Assembly (NCBI RefSeq): GCF_008370685.1
Contig: NZ_VTZU01000001.1
Coordinates: 1 to 64,000 of the forward strand
DNA length: 64,000 nucleotides
Source of the DNA: Aquimarina sp. RZ0
GTDB taxonomy: Bacteria > Bacteroidota > Bacteroidia > Flavobacteriales > Flavobacteriaceae
Direction: 5' to 3'
Below, piece by piece: positions 1 through 7,428 of this stretch; position 1 is the first letter of the stretch; each line of letters starts with the position of its first letter. Under the pieces are notes generated by a model that did no database searches, had not been told where the DNA came from, and worked only from the letters and a program-made list of their open reading frames with translations. Both the position numbers and the translations under genes were made by a program.

Positions 1-17
1 GGAAGGAATTTGATGTA

Positions 18-179
18 ATACGATTTATAACTAAAAATTTCGCATATTCATCGTTTCTTTTTCCTTTCTACTTCGTTTAAAAAATAAACCGTAGCTATAG
101 CTATGCTTGATTTTTTTGCCTTGCATAAAGAAAAAATAATTCAATGAATTTATACGAATTTTTTAATCACAAATCGTAT
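18..179 (-). repeat. Palindromic repeat family A, copy 1 (162 bp)
   Basis: This element starts ATACGATTT and ends AAATCGTAT. It is an imperfect palindrome along its whole length, centred on TAGCTATAGCTA at 92-103. Its reverse complement is nearly identical to 23618-23779 and to about 55238-55399. It sits about 20 bp beyond the stop codon of the LytTR regulator gene. The two halves can pair into a long hairpin. It encodes no protein; it could be a MITE or a structured 3'-end element. Confidence 0.9.
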
Positions 180-198
180 AAGTACTAGATTTATAACC

Positions 199-873
199 TT
201 ATTTAATCTTTTTCAAAAAATCATCTTTGTAGGTCTTACCGATTGGAATTGCCTTATCGCTTATAAAAACCTGATTTCCATATATTTTTTTGATTTTGTC
301 AATATTTATGATATACGAACGGTGTACTTGAATAAATCTAAAATTTTGCAATTTTTCATTCCAGTTGCGTAAACTATCCAAAATCAAAATATTCTTTTCT
401 TCAGTGACCACATTAACGTAATCCACTTCAGCTTTTAAAAACAAAACATCATCGGCATTAATCTTGTACAAGGTTTTATCCGAATACAGAAATAGGTTTT
501 TGTCAACTTCTTTATTTTGATGAATAGCATCATTTCGCACTCTTGTAACAGCTTTAAAAAAACGTTCGTAAGAAAAGGGCTTTAACAGATAATCAACGAC
601 CGCTTCTTCAAATGCTTCAATAGCATAGTTTGGAAATGCAGTAGTTACGATAACTTTTGGTGGGTTTGATATAGTTTTTAAAAATGAAAGTCCGTTTAAT
701 TCGGGCAATTGAATATCCAAAAACAAAACATCGATTTTTTGTAATTCTGCAATGGGTATGTTCAATCCTGTTTCATAAATACCGATACATTCGAGAAATG
801 GTGTTTTTTTGATATAGTTTTTGAGCACTTTTTGTGCCGATTTCTCATCTTCCAAAATTAAACACTTAATCAT
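199..873 (-). CDS. LytTR-family response regulator
   Basis: This 224-aa protein is a two-domain DNA-binding response regulator. Residues 1-115 form a CheY-like receiver with acidic residues at E8-E10, the phospho-acceptor D53 in the context FLDIQLPELNG, and the conserved K in LLKPFS. Residues about 127-224 form a LytTR DNA-binding domain, with the typical FIQVHRSYIINI segment. The gene overlaps the upstream kinase gene by four bases (ATGA), so the two are very likely co-translated and form a cognate pair. The preceding outer membrane protein gene belongs to the same transcript and is a plausible partner or target. The signal sensed cannot be read from the sequence. Family assignment is certain. 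Confidence 0.95.
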   Translation of the reverse strand: MIKCLILEDEKSAQKVLKNYIKKTPFLECIGIYETGLNIPIAELQKIDVLFLDIQLPELNGLSFLKTISNPPKVIVTTAFPNYAIEAFEEAVVDYLLKPFSYERFFKAVTRVRNDAIHQNKEVDKNLFLYSDKTLYKINADDVLFLKAEVDYVNVVTEEKNILILDSLRNWNEKLQNFRFIQVHRSYIINIDKIKKIYGNQVFISDKAIPIGKTYKDDFLKKIK

Positions 874-1886
874 AATTGTATGGTTAGCGAAACTTTGAAT
901 GTTTCGTCTTTTTTATTGATTTCCATTTTATACCTATCCGAGAACAATAATTGGAGCCTTTTTTTGGTATTTTCAAGCCCTATACCGCTTTCTTTCCAAT
1001 CGGTGTCCAATTCGTTTCCTGAATTCTCCTTAAACGAATTTTCTACATAAAAAGTGAGTTTCCCATCTTTCAATCGTGTTTTCAAAATAATCAAATGCCC
1101 TTCGCCCGTTAACATACTACTATACTTAAAGGCATTTTCTACCAATGAAATAAATAGCAAAGGCGGAATTTTTTGTTCATAATCATCAATATCTTCCGAC
1201 CAATCGACTAAAATTTTGTTGGATAACCGTTCTTCCTGTAAATTAATATAATCCTTTATATGGGTTATTTCCTTTTTTAAAGGGACATTGTTTTTTTGTC
1301 CTTCGGTCAGAATGTACCTAAAACTGTCGGAAAGTTTTAAAATTAAATCAGGTGTTTTATTATCCTTTTCCAAAGCACTCGCATAAATCGTATTCAGGGT
1401 ATTGAACAAAAAGTGCGGATTTATCTGTCCTTTCAATACTCGCAATTCCGCTTCCTGATTTTTTACGGCGGCAATATCCAATTCTTGTTGTTTTTGATAT
1501 AATTGTTTCAGAGAGTAAACGGCAAAAAATAAAATGGTCAAAGAAGTATAACTGATTACATTGGTTAATATTCCAGCCCAATAATTATGATAATCGCCTG
1601 AATGAAAAAAACCATCGAAGTAAAATTCGATATAGGCAAGTGCTATGAAGAATACCACAATAAAAGGTGCAATTTTCTTTTTGTTCTTCAACGAAAAAAA
1701 CCAAAAATACATTACGTAAACAGGAATCATATTGAAAACCAAACCAACTAATTCGTGAATTAAACCCATTGAATAGCCACCTTCCCTGCCTAAATTTTCA
1801 ATATAGGGATACAACAAAACAAGACACCAAAAAATTACGTGCATCAATGGTTCAAGTCTTATTATTTTTTGAAATGTCAGTTTCAC
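870..1886 (-). CDS. LytS-like sensor histidine kinase
   Basis: This 338-aa membrane sensor kinase belongs to the His_kinase (PF06580) class that partners LytTR regulators. Four hydrophobic segments fall at about residues 13-30, 45-66, 72-92 and 105-127, followed by a short coiled coil. The phospho-acceptor H158 is in GQINPHFLFNTLN, the N-box is in LVENAFKYS, and the G-box is GIGLENTKKRL near the C-terminus. The start is GTG; it overlaps the TAG stop of the upstream outer membrane protein gene by one base (TAGTG), which indicates translational coupling. The N-terminal sensing region has no recognisable ligand domain, so the stimulus may come from within the membrane or from the coupled outer membrane protein. 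Confidence 0.93.
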   Translation of the reverse strand: MKLTFQKIIRLEPLMHVIFWCLVLLYPYIENLGREGGYSMGLIHELVGLVFNMIPVYVMYFWFFSLKNKKKIAPFIVVFFIALAYIEFYFDGFFHSGDYHNYWAGILTNVISYTSLTILFFAVYSLKQLYQKQQELDIAAVKNQEAELRVLKGQINPHFLFNTLNTIYASALEKDNKTPDLILKLSDSFRYILTEGQKNNVPLKKEITHIKDYINLQEERLSNKILVDWSEDIDDYEQKIPPLLFISLVENAFKYSSMLTGEGHLIILKTRLKDGKLTFYVENSFKENSGNELDTDWKESGIGLENTKKRLQLLFSDRYKMEINKKDETFKVSLTIQL

Positions 1887-4309
1887 TATTCTATTCTTTT
1901 TTGTTCGTTTTCCAAGCCTTGATTTCTATTTCTTGATTTTAAATTTTGGTTTCCAAAATTATAGGATAAGTTTATGCTTACTCTTCGGCTGTCCCTTCTT
2001 CCGTTTCCGAAATAGGTCAGACCGTCAAATTCTGCAACGCCTTCAAAATTGTTTGTATAAAAAATATCTGTTGCAACTAAACGAACGTTCAAATTTTCAT
2101 TTAAAAATTTCCGTTGTAACCCCACGTCTATACTCCAAATAGGTTTCATTTTAAAATTGCCACCAAAGATATTTGGTCCATTATAATACCCTGAAATTTC
2201 GGCATTAAAGCCATTGCCCAATTTAAAGGAATTCTGTGAATAAATTTTATATGAAAAAACCTGTAGGTCGATTATGGCATCATCACCAAAATTTGCCTGA
2301 TTGTCGATGTATGAAGAACTAAAATTAAAGTATGTTTTCAGCCAACTACTTACCTTTAACGATATGTTGGAATTAAATCCAAAAACCGTTTGGCTACCGA
2401 GATTTTCAAAAGTACTGAAAGTTGCTCTTGGGTCGTTTTCGTCTGGACCGACCAAACGCGTTATTTTATCCTTTGTTCTACTATAAAATATCTTGAAATT
2501 ATAATTTGATGTATGCGAATATCCTATTTCAAAGTTATTCACGATTTCAGGACGCAAGAACGGATTCCCTTTTTCAAAGGACAATTGTGTGATTTGGTCT
2601 GTAAACGGATTCAGTAAAAAATAATTCGGTCTATTGATTCTACGACCGTAATTAAAGGAATAGTTGTTGTTTGTACTTGCTTGCCAAGTCAGTCCTACAC
2701 TTGGAAACCAGTTTAAATAATCAAGTTTAACTGGCGGTTCATCCAATTCGGTAACAAAAGCCTGCAAATTGCCTTTGGCGTTGGTTTTTTCGACCCTTAA
2801 GCCTAACGAAAGATTCCATTTTTCAGAAAACGATTTTGAATAATTCAGATAATTGGCGAAGACGTTTTCAGCATAATTAAACAATCGGGAACGGTTGTTA
2901 TTTCGTTGAAAGAAATCGTCTATTCCATCAAAAAACAGATATTTGTTTTCCGTAATTATTTTACTCGTTTTTGAGCCAATACCCAGAGTTCCTTCCCAAA
3001 ATTTATACTCAAAATCAACTTTAAATGTAAAAATATCTATTTCAGTAGGTGCATCTATTTGGCTGATTTCTTCCAATAACAATTCATTTTCGCTATCAAA
3101 ATATTCGTTAGGTTGAAACCGTTCCGATTCATTACGATATTTACCATAATCTAAATCTATATTCAATCGCTTTCCGTTTTTGTTTTCAAATAAATAATTG
3201 AGATTGTAGGTCTGACGTGCATTTTTTGCATTTGATGTTCCGTTAACCACCAAAAGGCTATCTATTTGATTTGGAGTATTTTGGTTTGAAATTTGTGTTT
3301 TAGACGGTGTGTTTCGGTCGTTTGCTCCTTGGTTTCCATTAATTAATATTCCAAGCGTGTGATTCTGTGCTAAAAAGAAATCCATTCCCAATCGAAAATT
3401 AAAGTCCTGAGAATTGCTTTTAAAATTGTTGGTTTCGAGTAAACGTAGTACATTTTGATAATTGTCAAAACTACTCTCGTTGAAACTATTATTTTCAGAT
3501 ATGCCAACCGTTGTAAAAACATTCAATTTCTTGTTGCGACAATTTCCGCTTGCATTGACATTATAATTTGCATATTGACCTTGACCATAAGTAGTTTTTA
3601 GCGTACCATTTATACCGAGATTTTTATCTTTTTTCAATCGAATATCAATAATACCTGCATTACCTTCGGCATCGTAACTAACATCAGGATTTGTAATAAT
3701 TTCAAGTCTGTCAATCTGTTCGGAAGATATATTTTGCAAATAATTACTCAAATTATCGCCTGTCAAGGGCAGTCGTTTACCATCTATATAGACCAAAACC
3801 CCTGTACGCCCGAGAACACTAATATTGTTGTTGTTATCAATGGTAGCAACAGGTGCTTTTCGCAATAGCGAAATAACATCAAAACCGACACTATTCACGG
3901 TATTTTCAACATTGAATATCATACGATCTGGTTTGACGGAAATTACCGGTCTAGTAGCAGTTAAGGTAACTTCGTCCAATGTTTCCAAAGACGGTTTTAG
4001 GGTGTTTGTTCCCAAATCCAGTTTTTGATCCGCTTTTAATTCTATACTACTTGTTTTTAAATTGCCGTAACCGAGCGAAGAAAATTGTAAAAAATAAAAG
4101 CCTTTAGGTATTCCGTTTAGTTGATAAAGCCCTATTTCTGTTGTAATTCCAGCCTTTACCAAACTACTGTCCACCATTGAATATAAAATCACATTGGCGA
4201 ATGGAATTGGGAGTTGTTTCTCATCTTGCAGATAACCGCTGACCATTGCGGACTGTGCCATTGCATATCCACAAAATAGAAATAATAGTAATTGTACTAG
4301 GATTCTCAT
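1886..4309 (-). CDS. Outer membrane beta-barrel (OMP_b-brl_3/TonB-type) protein
   Basis: This 807-aa outer membrane protein has a carboxypeptidase-regulatory-like beta-sandwich (about residues 25-105), a plug-like domain (about 115-230, with GVLVYIDGKRLPL and a terminal GIIDIRLKK strand), and a large beta-barrel with many alternating aromatic strands. I start it at the ATG at 4309 because it opens a clean signal peptide (MRILVQLLLFLFCGYAMAQ); the frame is open 39 bp further upstream without a better start. It is first in a three-gene operon with the LytS/LytTR pair. Family members are usually annotated as outer membrane beta-barrel family proteins. The substrate is unknown. A sensing or uptake role linked to the two-component system is inferred from the coupling. 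Confidence 0.88.
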   Translation of the reverse strand: MRILVQLLLFLFCGYAMAQSAMVSGYLQDEKQLPIPFANVILYSMVDSSLVKAGITTEIGLYQLNGIPKGFYFLQFSSLGYGNLKTSSIELKADQKLDLGTNTLKPSLETLDEVTLTATRPVISVKPDRMIFNVENTVNSVGFDVISLLRKAPVATIDNNNNISVLGRTGVLVYIDGKRLPLTGDNLSNYLQNISSEQIDRLEIITNPDVSYDAEGNAGIIDIRLKKDKNLGINGTLKTTYGQGQYANYNVNASGNCRNKKLNVFTTVGISENNSFNESSFDNYQNVLRLLETNNFKSNSQDFNFRLGMDFFLAQNHTLGILINGNQGANDRNTPSKTQISNQNTPNQIDSLLVVNGTSNAKNARQTYNLNYLFENKNGKRLNIDLDYGKYRNESERFQPNEYFDSENELLLEEISQIDAPTEIDIFTFKVDFEYKFWEGTLGIGSKTSKIITENKYLFFDGIDDFFQRNNNRSRLFNYAENVFANYLNYSKSFSEKWNLSLGLRVEKTNAKGNLQAFVTELDEPPVKLDYLNWFPSVGLTWQASTNNNYSFNYGRRINRPNYFLLNPFTDQITQLSFEKGNPFLRPEIVNNFEIGYSHTSNYNFKIFYSRTKDKITRLVGPDENDPRATFSTFENLGSQTVFGFNSNISLKVSSWLKTYFNFSSSYIDNQANFGDDAIIDLQVFSYKIYSQNSFKLGNGFNAEISGYYNGPNIFGGNFKMKPIWSIDVGLQRKFLNENLNVRLVATDIFYTNNFEGVAEFDGLTYFGNGRRDSRRVSINLSYNFGNQNLKSRNRNQGLENEQKRIE

Positions 4310-4365
4310 AACAACTTCATTTTGAACTAAGGCAAAGCTGCCAAACAATTTTGCATTAAAAAACT

Positions 4366-4545
4366 TTAATCTGTTAACGGATTTTGTAGCTCTGCGAAAG
4401 AAAAGGGTTTTAAAAACAGCACATCGGACTTCATACTCGGGCGGAATGGATTCAGGACTTGCTTACTCGGATAGGTCGCAACAGAAGATAACATGGTATA
4501 AGAAAACATAAGGATTTTGGGATAAATCGTAAGGTCTGTATGTAT
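4366..4545 (-). pseudogene. Possible receiver-domain remnant
   Basis: Between the outer membrane protein gene and repeat family B there is an open minus-strand stretch of about 59 codons with no clear start. It contains KILMFSYTMLSSV and, further on, SDVLFLKPFSFAEL. Spacing and sequence resemble the C-terminal half of a response-regulator receiver (beta-4 to the K-P loop). Upstream the frame is closed by stops. I read it as a decayed fragment of a regulator gene, but a chance resemblance cannot be excluded. Confidence 0.3.
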
Positions 4546-4741
4546 TTACAAAGTCGCCAAATATAAAATTTACAACTATGGTTTTTATTTTATATTTTGA
4601 TAGTTGTAGTCCTTCGGCGGGTGTTTACTATTAAAAAAAGAGCTTTTTTAATGAAATAGTTTTATTTTTTTCAGTAGAATTGGGGACTTCTGGTCTCGGT
4701 TTTAGTTAAAAAAAATTATAACAATACAGTTGTTAAAATGT

Positions 4742-4824
4742 TATTGAACTCATCTTGAGTACTGTTTTGACCTACAAAAGCTAAACTTTTCGGTTGAAAA
4801 CCAATACTCAAGATGGGATCACTA
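4742..4824. repeat. Family B palindromic repeat, internally deleted copy
   Basis: The ends GAACTCATCTTGAGTA (4746-4761) and TACTCAAGATGGGATC (4805-4820) are near-perfect inverted repeats. The inner flanks, CTGTTTTGACCTA and AAACTTTTCGGTTGAAAA, match the outer parts of the full-length element at 24953-25112. The central 75 bp or so carrying the palindromic core is missing. It lies just beyond the 3' end of the gene ending at 4843. Confidence 0.7.
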
Positions 4825-4842
4825 GATACGTCCATTACGTTC

Positions 4843-6024
4843 TTACTCTAGGAAAGTAACTTTTGCAATTTTACCATTTTCTACTTCGTAGATCGCAACG
4901 GCATAATAGTGTTTGCCATTGATGGTTAAAAATTCTTCATCAATTACTTTATTGCCTGTCACAATTCTGTTTTTAATTTTGCAATTAAGATCAGGAGTTT
5001 TTTCAAAAAAGGAGGCGTATCCATTTCTCATATTTTCTTTTCCCTGATATTGCAATTGATTAGGGTATTTAAAAACTTTTATTGTATCGGCATAGGTGTC
5101 CAAAAAAGCATCAATATTTCGTGCATTATAGGCATCTAATTGTTTTTGTACAATATGCTCTGGCGAAACATCAGATACAAGTGCTAGCAGTGTTCCGGTT
5201 TGATTAGTTGCCATTCTGCTAATATTAGCAATTTCTTTATCAAGAAAAGAGTAGAAAAGACTCCACTTTTTATCTGTTTTGGGATTAAATTTAAAGATGT
5301 TATTTCCTTTGCCCATAAGAATAGTTCCATCAATTAACCAACACATATCTTCGGATTCTGGAATAGTATTAATAATTTTTTGGATCTCTCCTGTTACCGG
5401 ATTTAGAGATTTGATCTCCCATTGTTCATTTTCTTTGCTGATATAGCTAATAAGATGAGAATTGGGGATTTTGTGTAGTGATCTTCCTATTGTATTCTGA
5501 AAAGTCTTATTAGTGTGTTCTTTTATATTCGAAACCACTAATGATAACCCTTCATTTTCAAGAACAGAGGAAACCAGTATGTCTTTATTAAACCAGGTTT
5601 GATATCCTACAACAAGATCTTTGATGAGAACGCTTGATTTTCCGGTTTTATATTCATACTTATAGACTAATTGCTTACCAGATGTATCCAGTCGAATAGC
5701 TGATATTGATTTTTGGTCAGGAATTTTAAGGGGAGAGTATTCACTTCCTCCAGGAGTTTGAGATATCCACGTTACTTGAGTATCCTTGATACTGTACCGA
5801 GCAATATCAGTTTGTTTATTTCTGGTAGAAGAAAACAAAATAATACTGTCCTTATAAAAAGAAGGTTGACTATCATAGCCTTTATTATTAGAAATATTTT
5901 TTTGATTCGTTAATTCCGAAACACCTTCTTTTGTAGAGATATCAAATAGATAAATTTCGGTATCAGACTGAGAAAGAGATATAAAAGAATTGAGTAGAAT
6001 GAGAAAAGTAACACTTTTTTGCAT
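4843..6024 (-). CDS. Secreted TolB-like propeller protein with C-terminal NTF2/SnoaL domain
   Basis: This 393-aa protein has an N-terminal signal peptide (MQKSVTFLILLNSFISLSQS). About 260 residues follow with TolB/WD40-like blade patterns such as DSQPSFYKDSIILFSS and EYSPLKIPDQKS. The C-terminal 110 residues look like an NTF2/SnoaL fold, beginning around QLDAYNARNIDAFLDTYAD and ending VENGKIAKVTFLE. I use the ATG at 6024, because the 16 residues before it have no signal character and lie in a repeat element. The NTF2-like domain suggests small-ligand binding or a steroid-isomerase-like fold, but no substrate is evident. It appears monocistronic. Confidence 0.75.
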   Translation of the reverse strand: MQKSVTFLILLNSFISLSQSDTEIYLFDISTKEGVSELTNQKNISNNKGYDSQPSFYKDSIILFSSTRNKQTDIARYSIKDTQVTWISQTPGGSEYSPLKIPDQKSISAIRLDTSGKQLVYKYEYKTGKSSVLIKDLVVGYQTWFNKDILVSSVLENEGLSLVVSNIKEHTNKTFQNTIGRSLHKIPNSHLISYISKENEQWEIKSLNPVTGEIQKIINTIPESEDMCWLIDGTILMGKGNNIFKFNPKTDKKWSLFYSFLDKEIANISRMATNQTGTLLALVSDVSPEHIVQKQLDAYNARNIDAFLDTYADTIKVFKYPNQLQYQGKENMRNGYASFFEKTPDLNCKIKNRIVTGNKVIDEEFLTINGKHYYAVAIYEVENGKIAKVTFLE

Positions 6025-6060
6025 GTTTTTAGTTCCTAAAATACACTGAAATAGTAAGTA

Positions 6061-6221
6061 ATACCAAATCAATCATAAAAATAAACTAATATACGGGTTC
6101 ATTTTCTCTTTTTCGTCATTGTAAAAAGCTTCTGTAGCTCAGGCTATGCAGGAATTTTATAGCTATACAAGATAAAAAATAAGCGTTGGATTTTCAACTT
6201 TTTTTATAATCAATCGGGTAT
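6061..6221. repeat. Palindromic repeat family C (161 bp)
   Basis: The left end ATACCAAATCAATCATAAAAA matches the reverse complement of the right end (ATACCCGATTGATTATAAAAA). The midpoint carries TAGCTCAGGCTA at 6135-6146. Size and architecture equal those of families A and B, but the terminal sequence differs. It fills the gap between the 3' end of the MFS gene and the 5' end of the propeller gene, so it may carry the promoter or upstream boundary of the latter. Confidence 0.6.
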
Positions 6222-6252
6222 AATTTCTTAGTTGTTTGTTGGGAGTAGTGGT

Positions 6253-7410
6253 TTATTGTTTTCTGGAGGCATATAATCCAACAATAGGACCGATGCCTAA
6301 AAATATATATAAATAGGTAGGTTCTATTAGTTCTATTAAAAAAGATAATAATTGAATACTCACTATGGTAATTGCAAAACCAATACTATTAATAATAGTG
6401 AGTCCTGTGCCCCTTAATTGTGCAGGAGCTGCGGCAGCTGCAAGGGTAGAGAATTGTGGTGAATCTGAAATGACGACCATTCCCCATAAGCATAGAGCTG
6501 TTAAAAATAAATCTATTGAAAGTTCAAATAGCAAAGGAGAACAGATACAAAAAATACCAGAGAGAATTAATGAGTATCTTGCTACCTTTCTGCTACCAAT
6601 TCTCAAGGAAATATACCCACCAAGTATACATGAAATAAAACCGACAGCAATCACAATAAAAGACCAAAATGAAACCGGAATTGTCAGTTGTTTATGGTGG
6701 ACATAGGTTTTGAGAATCAAAGGAACAAATCCCCAGAAGGTATATAGCTCCCACATATGTCCAAAATATCCCAATGCCGCTTTTCTAAAACTAATAATAC
6801 TAAATAATTCTGTGATTACTCCTAATTGTAACTTAGATACGGATTTTCTATAGGGACCATTGGGGACAAAAAAATATATTAATAGTCCGCCTATTAATGC
6901 AAGAAGCGAAGTAGCCTGTATCACAATATAATAATCGCCATTCCACGATAACGATTTTAGTAAGTGCGGTAAAGCTGTACCAAGAACAAGAGCACCTACA
7001 AGGTATCCCAGCGCTTTGCCTAAACCTTCTTTATAATAATCCGATGCAATTTTCATCCCAACAGGGTATATCCCTGCCAGAAAAAAACCAGTTCCAAAAC
7101 GAGCGGTCAATAAATTAAACACCGTAATATTTGGTATTAATAATACAATATTAGAAAGCGCTCCTAATATGGCACATACCATAAATATCTTAGAAGGGGA
7201 GAATCTATCGGATAATGTGAGTAACGCAAAGGTAAGTGTACCAATAATAAATCCAAGCTGAACCGAGGATAGTAAGTATCCTAAAATATTGAATTTTACA
7301 CTAAACTGAGCTGCCAGATCATCAATAACAGCATTTCCTGCAAACCAGAGAGAGGTACAGAAAAATTGGGCAATAATAATGACAGGAAGAATGTAAAATT
7401 TTGGTTTCAA
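6253..7410 (-). CDS. MFS transporter
   Basis: This 385-aa inner-membrane protein has about 12 hydrophobic helices and a charged loop after TM2 (TLSDRFSPSK), as expected for the major facilitator superfamily. A second loop motif lies between TM8 and TM9 (GGYISLRIGSRKVARY). The only plausible start is TTG at 7410, 18 bases after the stop of the trehalose synthesis gene and in the same frame. This makes it the second gene of an otsAB-MFS operon. Sugar, trehalose or osmolyte transport is inferred from context only. Sequence alone does not set the substrate or direction. Confidence 0.8.
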   Translation of the reverse strand: MKPKFYILPVIIIAQFFCTSLWFAGNAVIDDLAAQFSVKFNILGYLLSSVQLGFIIGTLTFALLTLSDRFSPSKIFMVCAILGALSNIVLLIPNITVFNLLTARFGTGFFLAGIYPVGMKIASDYYKEGLGKALGYLVGALVLGTALPHLLKSLSWNGDYYIVIQATSLLALIGGLLIYFFVPNGPYRKSVSKLQLGVITELFSIISFRKAALGYFGHMWELYTFWGFVPLILKTYVHHKQLTIPVSFWSFIVIAVGFISCILGGYISLRIGSRKVARYSLILSGIFCICSPLLFELSIDLFLTALCLWGMVVISDSPQFSTLAAAAAPAQLRGTGLTIINSIGFAITIVSIQLLSFLIELIEPTYLYIFLGIGPIVGLYASRKQ

Positions 7411-7428
7411 ATAGTATTTTATTACAAT

